Assembly (NCBI GenBank): GCA_033032865.1
Contig: JAWHQI010000019.1
Span: 13,000,001 to 13,064,000 of the forward strand
Direction of reading: 5' to 3'
Length of the DNA: 64,000 bases
Source: Dactylorhiza incarnata
Lineage: Eukaryota; Streptophyta; Magnoliopsida; Asparagales; Orchidaceae
The notes below the pieces were generated by a model that was given only the letters and a program-made list of their open reading frames with translations, did not search any database and was not told where the DNA came from. A program made the position numbers and the translations under genes. Within the stretch, counting starts at the first letter, position 1; the number at the start of each line of letters is the position of its first letter. Below, piece by piece: positions 1-10,609 of this stretch.

Positions 1-430
1 ATTCGAGAGTGAAATAAAGTAATGCGGTCTCAATCATTCCAATTAATTACTATTCAAAGTTTAAATTCATTTGCATTCATCAAACAAGATATTTGAATAC
101 AAAATAAGAAATTATTTAAATAATAAGTAAGCTCCCTATCAAAGTTATAATATGTCGTAAAACATTGATGATGACTGCTTTATTGCTATAGTATTGCTTG
201 TTAGTTTCATCTTTCAGAAACTTCAAATCTCTTATCAAAATCCTCAGCCATATACCTTTGCAAATTCCTTGAGCCATAGATTTGAACTTAGCTTGTGCAC
301 TTGAACGTGCCATAACCTTTTGTTTTTGGCTTCACCAACGAGGTTATCACCTACATACTACTAATGAACAATCTCTAGTGGTTGGCTATCTATATGCAGT
401 AGAATCAACCCAATCTGCATCTGTATAGAC
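1..430 (-). pseudogene. Ty1-copia RNase H fragment, left half of a split relic
   Basis: On the minus strand this reads as copia RNase H. A TDADW-like motif lies at the right edge (about 405-428), and an ARSSAQAKFKSMAQG block followed by GIWLRIL lies at about 240-313, matching the usual ARSSAEAEYRAMA region of copia pol. Stops interrupt it and the downstream DNK motif is corrupted. The sequence ends abruptly at 430, where the LTR element 431-8077 begins, and resumes at 8083. It is therefore an old copia copy that served as the insertion target. Nothing suggests function. Confidence 0.8.
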
Positions 431-1762
431 TGTTGGGAAAATGATTTCTCTTAACCCCTAGAAATGAGTAAAATATAAATTCTAAAGATAAAGAATTAGG
501 ATAAGTAAATATGCGTCGAATAGTATTCGACGCAACGTCGAAATAAAGTCGACGTTTCTATCAGAATGAGTCGAAGTAGCTCCAAGCAGAATTCGACGTA
601 TCCTATGTCGACGTAGCTCTGACTTCTAGTCGACGTATCTTGAGAAGTCGACGCACCCTAGTCGACGCACCTTCCTTATTCTCCTCTCGACGTTCTGCCA
701 GGACGAATTCGACGCTTACGTCGAATGGTAATCGACGCACGTCGATTTCTATGATTAATTCAAAAATCGCCAGATCTCCTTCCTTCTTTTATAGATCTGA
801 TTTATATGGAATCAAATTATTCTTTATAGCCGTTCTGAATTATTCTTTTCCTCTAATGAATTCTTGGCTAATTTGATTAAATCCATTATGGACACTATTT
901 GAAATCAGAATGAATACTTTTCTTTTATGGATATATCTGTTATGGAAATTTCTCCTTCTTTCTTATACTCTGCCTACTAATTGATTTCTCTCATATAGTG
1001 TTATTATGAACAGAGCTATAAATAACAAGGTGGTCCGCAGAGAGCACAACAAGAGATCCACCATATACATATTGAAAAAGAGGAAAAACTCCCAAGAGAA
1101 AAAGAGAGAGAATTGAGAAATAATTCTGCAGCAACCATCAAGCTTCCATCTTCTCCTGCTTCTGAAACCATTCTGCTGCATGCTTTGATAGCTCTCACAA
1201 AAGAGAGAAAAGGCCCACAATCTCCTTCTCACTATAGAAGAGAGATTTCATTCACTACTTCTTGTGCTTCCAATCTTCTTGCTAGGAAGAAGATTCATCT
1301 TGTCTTAAATACTTCTTCTCCTTTTTTTTATTTTCATTTTCACATATTGTAAAAGAGTTTTTAGAATCTCTCTTCAAAAAATTCAGTTGTACTGGTTCTA
1401 AGAGTCTCATTTTCAAAAGACTCAGTTGGTTTTAAGAGTCTCTTTGTCAAAAGACTCAGGGTGGTTCTAAGAGTCTCCTTATCAAAAGACTCAGTGCAAG
1501 ATAGTGAATTTCCTACCAAGGGGGTAGAAGAGTGGACTACCCAAAGTTTGGGGAACCACTATATTTCCTTGTGCTGTGCTGTGATTTCTTCTCTTGCATT
1601 TATTTTTTTTACTTGTTTAATTCTTGTTGGTGTGTGGAGCTCTAATCTGATCACTACACACATATATATATATATATAATTATTAATTTTGCACAAAAAT
1701 ATTTTAAATCTCTATTCACCCCCCCTCTAGAGAATTCTAGTGAGGTTAACTGTGCACTTTCA
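431..1762 (+). repeat. 5' LTR of E1
   Basis: The 1332-bp long terminal repeat opens TGTTGGGAAA and closes TGCACTTTCA. Its first third (513-750) is packed with CGTCGA/TCGACG words: 14 occurrences by eye in about 240 bp. These include two interrupted palindromes in tandem, at 513-533 and 535-555. Its last third carries repeated AAGAGTCTC...CAAAAGACTCAG modules (about 1395-1495) and an AT microsatellite near 1663-1678. Short ORFs here recur in the 3' LTR and are not taken as genes. Confidence 0.95.
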
Positions 1763-1764
1763 AT

Positions 1765-1776
1765 TGGTATCAGAGC
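1765..1776 (+). other. Primer-binding site of E1 (tRNA-iMet type)
   Basis: TGGTATCAGAGC begins two bases after the 5' LTR end. It is the standard complement to the 3' end of plant initiator tRNA-Met and would prime minus-strand DNA synthesis. Confidence 0.9.
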
Positions 1777-1870
1777 TAGGTTGATCTAAAAAGGATAACT
1801 CCTTGATCAAAAAGACCCTACCTCTTATATTTATATATATATATATATTTTTCTAACAATTATTTTTCAC

Positions 1871-4201
1871 ATGACACAAATCAAAGATTATGCTTCCACC
1901 AGACCACCAATGTGCAATCTTGAAAAGTTTGCAGTTTGGAAAACAAGAATTAGGATTTATATGAATTCTATTGATGAAGATTTATTTAATGTTATCTTGA
2001 CAGGTCCTCCCAAGCCTTATAGAAAAGACTCAAGTGGTGAAGTGACTCAAACACTTGTCCCAAAGGCTGAGTGGACAGTTAAAGAGAAAAAGGCAGGAAC
2101 ATGTGATGCAAATGCTGTAAATATTCTGGTCTCAACCCTCTCTGATGAAATCTTTCAAAGGGTTGTTGATTGTGAATCAGCCAAAGAAATTTGGGAGGCT
2201 CTCATAAAGATGGTAGAAGGAAGTGCTGATGAAAGAAAAGATAGAAAGGCTCTATTGATCTCTCAATATGAGAACTTCCAAAAGAAGAATGAAGAAGACA
2301 TCTCTGAGATGTATGACAGATTTAGTCTGATCATCAATCAACTAAGGGGCTTGGATAGAGAAATCTCTCTTACAGAGATTAATGACAAATTGCTGATGAG
2401 GCTCCCAAGCTCATGAGACTCAAGGATATGGGCAATAAGAGACACAAGAGGACAAAGAGAAATTTCAACAGATGCTCTCTTAGGAAAACTCAGATCCTAT
2501 TAGCAACTGCTGAAAACCAGAGAAGAGAAGAAGAGAAGAGAAAACACCCCAACTTCTTCAAAAGACAGGAACATTGCATTAAAAGCAACAGAAAAAGGAA
2601 GCTCTATCACTGAAGAAGAACTATTCAGTTTCCTGACCAGAAAATTCAAGAAATGGGTCAGGACAGATGGATCAAGAAGGAGAGAGTCAAAACCAAGGTA
2701 TGACAAAACTCCTACTAAAGAAATTATTGGTTATTCTTGCAGGAAACCTGGACATATTGCCCCAGAATGTCCTGAAAATGCTGAGACAAAGAAAGATCTG
2801 AAAAAGAAAGATCTCAAGAAAAAGGGGAAGAAGAAAGAAAGAGACTGTATAGCAGAAGCCTGGAGTGATACAGACTCTGAGGACAGCTCCTCTTCTAAGA
2901 GTGACAATGAAGAACCTAAGCAAGAAGACCTATGCTTAATGACATTTGAAGGCTCAAAGAAAGATGATGGTACCAACTCATGGAGTGAGACAGGATCAGA
3001 AGAAAGCATATCTTCTGAAGATGAAAGAGAAAATAACCTCATTCTCATAGAGGAATCTGAGGATGAGGTTGAGGTAAACATTTTTGATGAAATAGATTTT
3101 CAAAGTGATAATTTCAGAAATGATTTTATGGGAATATGTCTAGATCAACTAAAAGCTACACAAGAAATTAATGATCTAAAAGATCAAATTAATATGGCTA
3201 AAAACCAGAGAAATAGAGAGGATAAATGCTCTAAAAATTATGAAGTAAACATCATAGAAAAGGAAGTAGAAAGGGCGAGAATAGAAAACCAGCTCCTTAA
3301 GGATAAGGTATCCCAGGCAAAAGCTTTTGAAGAATCAATAAACATGAGAAGCCAAACTCTCAAGGAAATCACTGAACAACAAACAAGGAGACATAAAAAT
3401 CTTGGTCTAGGGGCTGATCCCTCAACCAGCCAAATTCCATCCAACAAACCTGCTTGGATGATCCATGTAAAATTCACCAAACCCATCAAATCAAACCAAG
3501 AGAAAGATTCACTAAATAAGGAAGAAGACTTCCTCAAGGAAATAAAACAATTTGATTAAACATTATATTATTCAGCTGATGACTCTCAAACTTCATCTGA
3601 AGAAGCAACTAAGCCAAAAGAAACAATATATAAAAGAGCAAAATCAGAAAAAGGGAAAAAGAAAATTTGTGAAGATACAGTTGCGTCGACTTCATATCGA
3701 CGTATGAATGATAGTGCGTCGACTTTCACTCAACGCAACCTCTCAGATGCCTCGACCTCTACTCAACGCTTGAATAAAAGTACGTCGACTTCCAATCGAC
3801 GCAACTTTTTCCATGCGTCGATATCAGATCAACGCTATCGGGAGAAAGCGCCGAATATAAATCGAATCAACTATCAACATGCGTCGAATAGATATCGACG
3901 CACAAAAATTCAGAGCAACTTAAATGCCTATCCTCCAAAAACCTTATATAATTCCCATTCAGGATCCATTCATCCTAACCATGATTTCCATCATAATCAA
4001 CACCTCTATCCTAACCAAAATTTCTACCCTAAACCTGGTAACCAAACATCCCATCCTAATCAAACTTTCTGTCATAATCAACCCTTCTATCCTTCTCTAA
4101 ACTCAAATTATCATAAGAATAAGATAATCAAGTGCCACATATGTAACAAAACTGGCCACCTTGCCAAACAATGTTGGCACAACCAATCAAACTATCTGTA
4201 A
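1871..4201 (+). pseudogene. gag-like polyprotein of E1, two zinc knuckles, decayed
   Basis: From the ATG at 1871 the frame opens with a UBN2/DUF4219-type copia gag (YASTRPPMCNLEKFAVWKTR, later SAKEIWEALIK), as in SIRE-like elements. It loses phase near 2400 and is recovered by 2720. A first zinc knuckle at about 2729-2764 reads GYSCRKPGHIAPEC, so its first cysteine is now glycine. An acidic Ser/Glu-rich and coiled-coil-like stretch follows (about 2850-3540), then a TAA at 3557. The same frame continues through seven 11-residue repeats (3683-3913) and an Asn/His/Pro-rich stretch to an intact second knuckle, CHICNKTGHLAKQC, at 4133-4174, ending at 4201. In the family, gag forms the particle and binds RNA. 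Phase shifts and the TAA make this copy defective unless edited or recoded. Confidence 0.8.
3683..3913 (+). repeat. Seven-copy 33-bp tandem repeat, each with a 21-bp interrupted palindrome
   Basis: Units start at 3683, 3716, 3749, 3782, 3815, 3848 and 3881, exactly 33 bp apart. The first 21 bp of each follows GCGTCGA-N7-TCGACGC with substitutions (copy 6, at 3848, is the most diverged); the other 12 bp vary. In the gag frame each unit encodes 11 residues starting A/T-S-T-S or similar, with Arg at position 7. The same palindrome occurs in the LTRs and in the non-coding cluster at 4283-4450. Confidence 0.9.
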
Positions 4202-4282
4202 AAATTAGTCCAAGACTGACTTAGAACTAGGAAGAGATAAAAAGAAATAAACACCTAAAATTCTTCAGGAAAATCAAAAGTC

Positions 4283-4450
4283 ACGTCGACTTCTAATCGA
4301 CGCACCGTCGATGACTCAACTCAATAAGTGAAATCGACGCATACGTCGATTACAATCGACGCATACGTCGATACGAAACCCTAACATCTTAACGCGGGCT
4401 GTATCGACGCTTACGTCGAATTCCACTCGACGTAACGTCGACTTCATAAA
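4283..4450 (+). repeat. Non-coding cluster of the same interrupted palindromes
   Basis: Between the two ORFs of E1, CGTCGA...TCGACG palindromes recur at 4283-4303, 4343-4362 and 4413-4433, with half-sites at about 4305, 4333, 4365, 4403 and 4435. Spacing is irregular and no reading frame is kept, unlike the 33-bp array upstream. Confidence 0.85.
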
Positions 4451-4640
4451 AACGAGCGGCAATGCTAAAATATTTTCGGTCACATCCACTGAAGTACCGA
4501 ATAAGCCTCGAATTGAGTCCCGTTTCGACGCTTCACCTGACTTAAAAAGACTCTTCAGTTAGAAACCTTCACTACTCTGCATCCTTTATCCTTCTTGCTC
4601 CTTAGTCCAGCCATTTCCTCCTCTCTTTCACTGACCTAAA

Positions 4641-6518
4641 ATGGCTCCCAAGATAAACTCTGGTTTCGACATTGACCTCGACTCCTTCCAAGCCGCTGCA
4701 GAAAATTATAAGAACATCATAGCTCTCTTCACTGAAGCTGGATTGGACAAACTCATCTCCACAAGATGCAAGCTCCTGGAAACAGAGCTCACAGAGCTGA
4801 TGACTCATGTTCAGATATCTGAACAAGGAGAAATCCAGGGAACAATCTATGAGACACCAGTCTCAATCTCTGCAGAACATATTAGGACCACCTTTGATCT
4901 TCCATCAGGTATATCCTAATATTATCTTTGTTCAAATAAAATAGGGAAAGGAAATCAATTTCTAGAGAGTAACCTCATAAGTCTTCATGATTCCCCTATT
5001 AGGTGATGAATCTATAGACCTCACACCTGATGAAATCAAGCATCTGCTAACCACCATGAAGTTTTCAAGGGATAAACCAATCCATCTAAAGAAAATAAAC
5101 TTTTCTGAGGAGTACAGACTGCTAGCAGATATAGTAGGAAAGATACTACTATGCAAAATTTCAGCCCATGATGCAGTACCCAAGCAGCAACTGAACATCA
5201 TGGGGGCCCTTGTGCTGAAGAAGAAGGTGGACTGGGCCACATGCTTGCTCAAGATAATAGGCTCCAAATACTCACACAAAGAAAATGCATATATGAGGAT
5301 TATGAGTCAAGTACTCTTCCACTCCTTCCCTGACCTCTGTAGGTCAAAAGGAATCCCCATTCCTCCAGGGAAAAGAATGTCAATAGCCCATTCTCCAAGT
5401 GGACCAGGCAAATCCCTAAGCCTGGTTCCATTCCTGAAAAGACTCCCTCTCCTCCTAACTCTCCTGCTCATCCATCTCCTCCTCCTCCTCCTCAAAGAGA
5501 CAATCCTTCTCTACCACCATCATCCACTCAAATAGTCTCTACCACCCTCACAACTCCTACTCTACCTATCTCTTCTCAAACACCTGCTCCTCAAACAGCA
5601 GTTTCTCCATCTCCTCCTCATACTTTCTCATCCTCTTCACCTCCATTATCACCAATACCTCATACATCAACTAACCTTTCTCCACCCTCATCACCACCTC
5701 CATCACTCTCTCCTCATCACCAACCACAACATGACCCATCTGCATCCACTGAAGCCCTCCTTACTCAGTGCATTGCATCAGCAACTCAAACATTCCAAGC
5801 AATGCTGGATGAGCACTGCTCCCAGATTCATTCCTCCATCCTTCACATGCACACCCAAATAGATGGGGTCAGTGTCTCTGTGAAAAATCTGAAGACCTCT
5901 CTCTCTTCCTATAGATTGACAAAGTCTTTCTTAACCTCCCTGGCCAGGAAGGTCAAGAAGGGGGAGAATCTAGATGAAGAGCAGCTCTCCAATCCTAAAT
6001 CTCTCTCTCACAAGTCCCCTCCTTCCTCAAAAGATAATAGTCTTGCACTTCTCAAGACAATTGGAAATGAAGTTGTACCTGAGCTACACTCTGAAGAACA
6101 AACAATAGAGGTACTTAATATAGCAAGAGAGGCTGCAAATCAAGTAGTACTATTACAAGAGGAGGCAAGCAGAGCAGACAATGAAGCTGAAAAGGAAAAT
6201 GTGGCAGATGGTAAGAAAAATAAAGAAACTTAAACTCAGAGGGAGCTGGATACTATTATGAATGAAGCTGAAAATGAAAAAGGACAGCCAGATGCTGTGT
6301 TGGCTGAAGTAGGAGCTAAGGAGCCAGATACAGCTGGAGCTGAAGATGATAAACAAATTGAAGAAGTAGAAGGATCAAAGGAAGTTCCATCCCAGGGGGA
6401 ACAATCTGCTCAGGGGGAGCTAGGTGAACTTCCTGCAACTGAGAAGGAGAATCTCCCATCTCCTAAAACAGTAGTATTCAAGAGAAAGAGAAAGACTCCT
6501 CCTACCCCTCCTGAGTAA
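4641..6518 (+). pseudogene. Second ORF of E1, unrecognised, with one intron
   Basis: An ATG at 4641 begins MAPKINSGFDIDLDSFQAAA. Exon 1 ends at 4908 and exon 2 resumes in phase at 5003 after a canonical 94-bp intron. The N-terminal part ends near TTFDLPSG; downstream is a Leu/Lys-rich helical segment (about 5050-5330). A frameshift near 5400-5420 follows, then a Pro/Ser-rich low-complexity region to about 5790, a possible coiled coil (5802-5990), and an acidic Glu-rich tail with a basic end. A TAA at 6231 interrupts the same frame, which otherwise runs to 6518. Position between gag/pol and the 3' LTR resembles the env-like third ORF of SIRE-type copia elements, and the N-terminal half loosely recalls the putative plant transposon protein domain. 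Both are inferences; a captured host gene is equally possible. Confidence 0.6.
4909..5002 (+). other. Spliceosomal-type intron in the E1 second ORF
   Basis: The donor is CAG|GTATAT and the acceptor CCTATTAG|GTGATG, 94 bp. Splicing joins a 1-nt and a 2-nt codon fragment to a glycine codon and keeps both flanking frames open, whereas read-through hits TAA within the intron. Confidence 0.7.
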
Positions 6519-6730
6519 TGTTTGAAAATAATACTGATATACTTTACCCTATAGTTAAATACTAATTGGTATGAACATAAAGTCTGTTTATATAATTCTG
6601 AAAAATTTGGTTATATGATCTCTCTTTCCAATTTCTTTTCTGCTTGATTGACATATCTCTTATCTTTACAAATGCTGTGCTGGGTTAATTATATGCTAGT
6701 ACAATTTCCCTCTAAATTGTGTTAAGACAA

Positions 6731-6742
6731 ATATGGGGAGAT
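6731..6742 (+). other. Polypurine tract of E1
   Basis: ATATGGGGAGAT lies directly before the 3' LTR, the position used to prime plus-strand DNA synthesis. Confidence 0.8.
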
Positions 6743-8077
6743 TGTTGGGAAAATGATTTCTCTTAACCCCTAGAAATGAGTAAAATATAAATTCTAAAGA
6801 TGAAGAATTAGGATAAGTAAATATGCGTCGAATAGTATTCGACGCAACGTCGAAATAAAGTCGACGTTTCTATCAGAATGAGTCGAAGTAGCTCCAAGCA
6901 GAATTCGACGTATCCTATGTCGACGTAGCTCTGACTTCTAGTCGACGTATCTTGAGAAGTCGACGCACCCTAGTCGACGCACCTTCCTTATTCTCCTCTC
7001 GACGTTCTGCCAGGACGAATTCGACGCTTACACCGAATGGTAATCGACGCACGTCGATTTCTATGATTAATTCAAAAATTGCCAGATCTCTTTCCTTCTT
7101 TCATAGATCTGATTTATATGGAATCTAATTATTCTTTATAGCCGTTCTGAATTATTCTTTTCCTCTAATGAACTCTTGGCTAATTTGATTAAATCCATTA
7201 TGGACACTATTTGAAATCAGAATGAATACTTTCCTTCTATGGATATAATTGTTATGGAAATTTCTCCTTCTTTCTTATACTCTGCCTACTAATTGATTTC
7301 TCTCCTATAGTTTTATTATGAGCAGAGCTATAAATAACAAGGTGGTCGGCAGAGAGCACAACAAGAGATCCACCATATACATATTGAAAAAGAGGAAAAA
7401 CTCCCAAGAGAAAAAGAGAGAGAATTGAGAAATAATTCTGTAGCAACCATCAAGCTTCCATCTTCTCCTGCTTCTGAAACCATTCTGCTGCATGCTTTGA
7501 TAGCTCTCACAAAAGAGAGAAAAGACCAACAATCTCCTTCTCACTATAGAAGAGAGATTTCATTCACTACTTCTTGTGCTTCCAATCTTCTTGCTAGGAA
7601 GAAGATTCATTCTTGTCTTAAATACTTCTTCTCCTTTTTCTTATTTTCATTTTCACATATTGTAAAAGAGTTTTTAGAATATCTCTTCAAAAAATTCAGT
7701 TGTACTGGTTCTAAGAGTCTCATTTTCAAAAGACTCAGTTGGTTTTAAGAGTCTCCTTGTCAAAAGACTCAGGGTGGTTCTAAGAGTCTCCTTATCAAAA
7801 AACTCAGTGCAAGATAGTGAATTTCCTACCAAGGGGGTAGAAGAGTGGACTACCCAAAGTTTGGGGAACCACCATATTTCCTTGTGTTGTGCTGTGATTT
7901 CTTCTCTTGCATTTATTTTCTTTACTTGTTTAATTCTTATTGGTGTGTGGAGCTCTAATCTGATCACTACACACATATATATATAATTATTAATTTTGCA
8001 CAAAAATATTTTAAATCTCTATTCACCCCCCCTCCCCCCCTCTAGAGAATTCTAGTGAGGTTAACTGTGCACTTTCA
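6743..8077 (+). repeat. 3' LTR of E1
   Basis: This 1335-bp copy of the 5' LTR has the same TGTTGGGA start and ACTTTCA end. Differences include CpG losses (for example, TTACGTCGAA in the 5' copy reads TTACACCGAA near 7028) and a longer C-tract near 8025-8041. The palindrome cluster is repeated at 6825-7060. It is followed by the TAGAC duplication. Confidence 0.95.
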
Positions 8078-8082
8078 TAGAC

Positions 8083-8160
8083 CTCTACCTAATAACCGTG
8101 AGCATTCAAACACTAGAGGAAAACAAGGTTCCTTTCGTTGAGAATCACTTCGGCAGCTTC
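8083..8160 (-). pseudogene. Ty1-copia RT/RNase H fragment, right half of the split relic
   Basis: Minus-strand reading gives the degenerate segment just before the RNase H TDADW motif of the relic at 1-430 (KGTLFSS, then VEVYTDAD across the insertion site), with stops and a frameshift. The two halves abut once E1 and one TAGAC copy are removed. Confidence 0.6.
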
Positions 8161-9583
8161 TTAATGACGAATATTCAGAGCATATATGAAATGGATGAGA
8201 AGTCGAATGACATATGCCCTGTGACGTAGGATGAATCTATAGGATTTGTGCTTATGATGCCCTAACCCTAAATGCAACACACGTGAGCATGCGATTAACC
8301 CTAAAATGAAGATGCAAATGAATACAAGCACACGATCCAATGATCTAACGAAGGATAATCCTAATGCGATGCACATGCGATGACTCAATCATGCAAGTAT
8401 TTTTCGACGTATAATTAATTAAACAAATTATTTTAAAATATCGTGCAGCGTCACAATTGATTACAAATATTGCAATAAAAGTAAACAGACAACAAACTGA
8501 ATATATCTCTCGATATATTTGTTATTGACTAATATAATCGCCGATATATCCCGAATTTTTATCAACTGTTTTTTTTTCATTTTATTTTAATTAGTATCTA
8601 TGGTCTAATAGACAATGAACTAAATATTTTCATTGTTTAGGTTACTTTGTGTCCTTCCTCTGACTTTCTTTCTTGCTCACATCCGTCATCGACTTCAATT
8701 ATGCATGGTCTTTGAATTATGGACTAAAGGTTCCTTATCTTCCATTGTCATCAACAACTTCCTGACTTCCTACTTCATCTTGCTTTAATTCACGCTTTGT
8801 ACCGTTATTACTTGTGTAGTATAAAATATTTATATTAGTTTGGTAGATTTAGGAGTTCAATAAATATTAGATTATTAATATATTAATATATATAAATTAA
8901 AAAAATGATTATATTTATATAGAATTACACATAAATAATTAAATATTATAACTTGATATATGAAATATCTCCGATATATTCCCCAACATATTAAAACTGA
9001 CATGAACAACCTAAATCGATGTATCCCTAATATCCGCCATCTGCAACCTTGGTGAGGATACGTGGGGCTAGTGAGAGGATGGTATAATGAGAGGAGAAAA
9101 ATGAGAATTCATATGGCCTACTCTTAGTAGATGGATAAGGCTAGTGGTGGGGATGATATGATTATATGGAGAGAAAATGGAACTATTCTTTGCACTGTTT
9201 CAGGTAAAATACATTGATCTTTTTTTATATGCCTCAAATCTTTTTTTAACTTGCTCAAGTTCTTTTTTATTTTATTTATTTTTACTGTGTTTTATTATTG
9301 CTTCTATTTTTCATCCTGCTGACTGTCCTGTCAAATGCTGGTAGTGATCACGAATTTTATAGAAAAACTAATTGATCAGCATCTTAGATGAATTGTTCTA
9401 ATGCCTACAAATTTCTTTGCAAGTTGAGCACATAAAAAGAAGTTTTCTTTTTCCCTTCACCTCTCATTCTTGATATGCATACCCATCTTTTTTGCTCTTC
9501 ATTTCACTATCCTTCCTGGGAGGGTTATATTTAATGTTACTGGCATAATTTAAATGCTTACAATATTTTTATTAACTTTACAG
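8161..9583. other. Non-coding, AT-rich; possible degraded repeats and end of a MORC intron
   Basis: No gene is recognised. Words such as CGATATAT recur at about 8512, 8532 and 8972, suggesting an old repeat. The segment ends with a polypyrimidine stretch and the CAG acceptor (9581-9583) of the MORC exon. No earlier MORC exon could be found here. Confidence 0.5.
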
Positions 9584-9676
9584 GCTGTTGCAAGGACAAC
9601 CATCGGATTCGCAAAAGAAGCCCCCGTTCTTGGTATTTTTGGGATCAATGTATATCACAAAAATCGTCTTATAATG
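9584..9676 (+). CDS. MORC-family ATPase gene, internal exon a
   Basis: This 93-bp exon lies between TTACAG (acceptor) and GTAAGT (donor), phase 0 at both ends, and encodes 31 residues. It includes TTIGFAKEAPVLGIFGINVY and then HKNRLI, matching the conserved IGF-K-AP...GFNVYHKNRLI block of plant MORC proteins. Plant MORCs are nuclear GHKL ATPases that compact chromatin and silence transposons (DMS11/MORC6 and CRT1/MORC1 are known examples). This block lies just downstream of the ATPase fold, in the S5-like transducer region. Usual MORCs have Gly-Phe where this has Gly-Ile. The next exon continues directly with PFWKV, supporting one gene. Which MORC subgroup is not decidable from three short exons. 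Confidence 0.85.
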
Positions 9677-10609
9677 GTAAGTTTTCATTTTCGTTCTACA
9701 TTCTATAGATTCATGAATGCCACATGGACAATGCCTGTGGAAGTATTGTTTCAATGTTCTTTTTTTTCAAAATTTTCAAATTAAAAACCAAGATCATTTT
9801 TTTGAACTATATTTATGAAGTCCAACTGACAAAACGTACAAGCTTAAGTTAGAAACGTAGTGCCAAATCCATGTACTAATCAATTATTTCTGTTAAATTT
9901 TAACAAGTAAAAAATCCTACTATTACTGAAAATAAAATTGTCCTCCCGAGTATGACAAAAATTCAACGTTTTGTCCTTTAACTCATTAAGTTTCATATAA
10001 ATTTGTTATTTTAGGAGTGCATTTTTACACAACATTAAGCAATGCACAAAGGAATTGGCAGGTGTGCGGAACACAACCTCACTACTGGGAAGTACTCACA
10101 GATGACCTATAGAAAAGGATAAAGTTGTGCAGTTCAACTTATATAAATGGTCTTAATCAAAATGAATAATACCTCAACTATTGTGGTTAGATCGTTACAC
10201 GAACAATATCTTCTATAAAGTAGTCTCAAAACACTCCTTGTTGCACATGCTTATGATAATAAATAGGCTAAATAGGTATTTCAATCCCTAAATTTTATTG
10301 ATTTTATGATATTAGTCTCAATACTTTTTTTACTTCAGAATTTTAGTCCCTCAAATTCCACTTCTTTTTATTTTACTCCTTAAGGTCAAATAAACTAACA
10401 CTGTTAACTGAAAAATACTAGTTGTCTGCTTAGGTAGTAGCCTTGAGTATGGGTGAGCATTGAAAACCGCAAACTGCAAAACCGTTTGTACTACACAAAT
10501 TGCACCATAAACTGAAGAATATGGTTTGCAATAGTTTTTAGCCTAAATATTAATGACAAGGTCTTCCAAATGGTTTTATTAATATTTTATATGTAAAATT
10601 GAAAGTGCG
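9677..10609. other. Intronic, no gene; fragments of dispersed repeats
   Basis: Positions 10261-10430 contain two stretches of the type GGCTAAATAGGTATTTCAAT and TTTTAGTCCCTCAAATTCC, common in plant MITE-like repeats. Positions 10447-10540 read GGGTGAGCATTGAAAACCGC and CAAACTGCAAAACCG, resembling hAT non-autonomous ends. Boundaries are not resolvable. Confidence 0.4.

Larger units (their letters stand above)
431..8077 (+). mobile_element. Non-autonomous LTR retrotransposon (SIRE/Maximus-like gag, no pol), called E1
   Basis: The element is complete and bounded by two near-identical LTRs (431-1762 and 6743-8077), both starting TGTTGGGA and ending CA. It is flanked by the perfect 5-bp duplication TAGAC (426-430 and 8078-8082). 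A tRNA-Met primer-binding site follows the 5' LTR and a purine tract precedes the 3' LTR. The 4980-bp interior holds a gag-like reading frame (1871-4201) and a second, unrecognised ORF (4641-6518). I find no protease DSG/DTG, no integrase HHCC or DDE, no reverse transcriptase YVDD and no RNase H, so it must rely on an autonomous relative. The two LTRs differ by scattered substitutions, mostly transitions, which implies a moderately recent insertion. The gag type suggests the SIRE/Maximus copia lineage; that assignment is an inference. Confidence 0.95.

Noticed and set aside
3683..3913. CRISPR-like array of regularly spaced palindromic repeats
   Set aside because: The spacing is regular, but the spacers (12 bp) are too short, the array is in a gag frame inside a plant LTR element and there are no cas genes.
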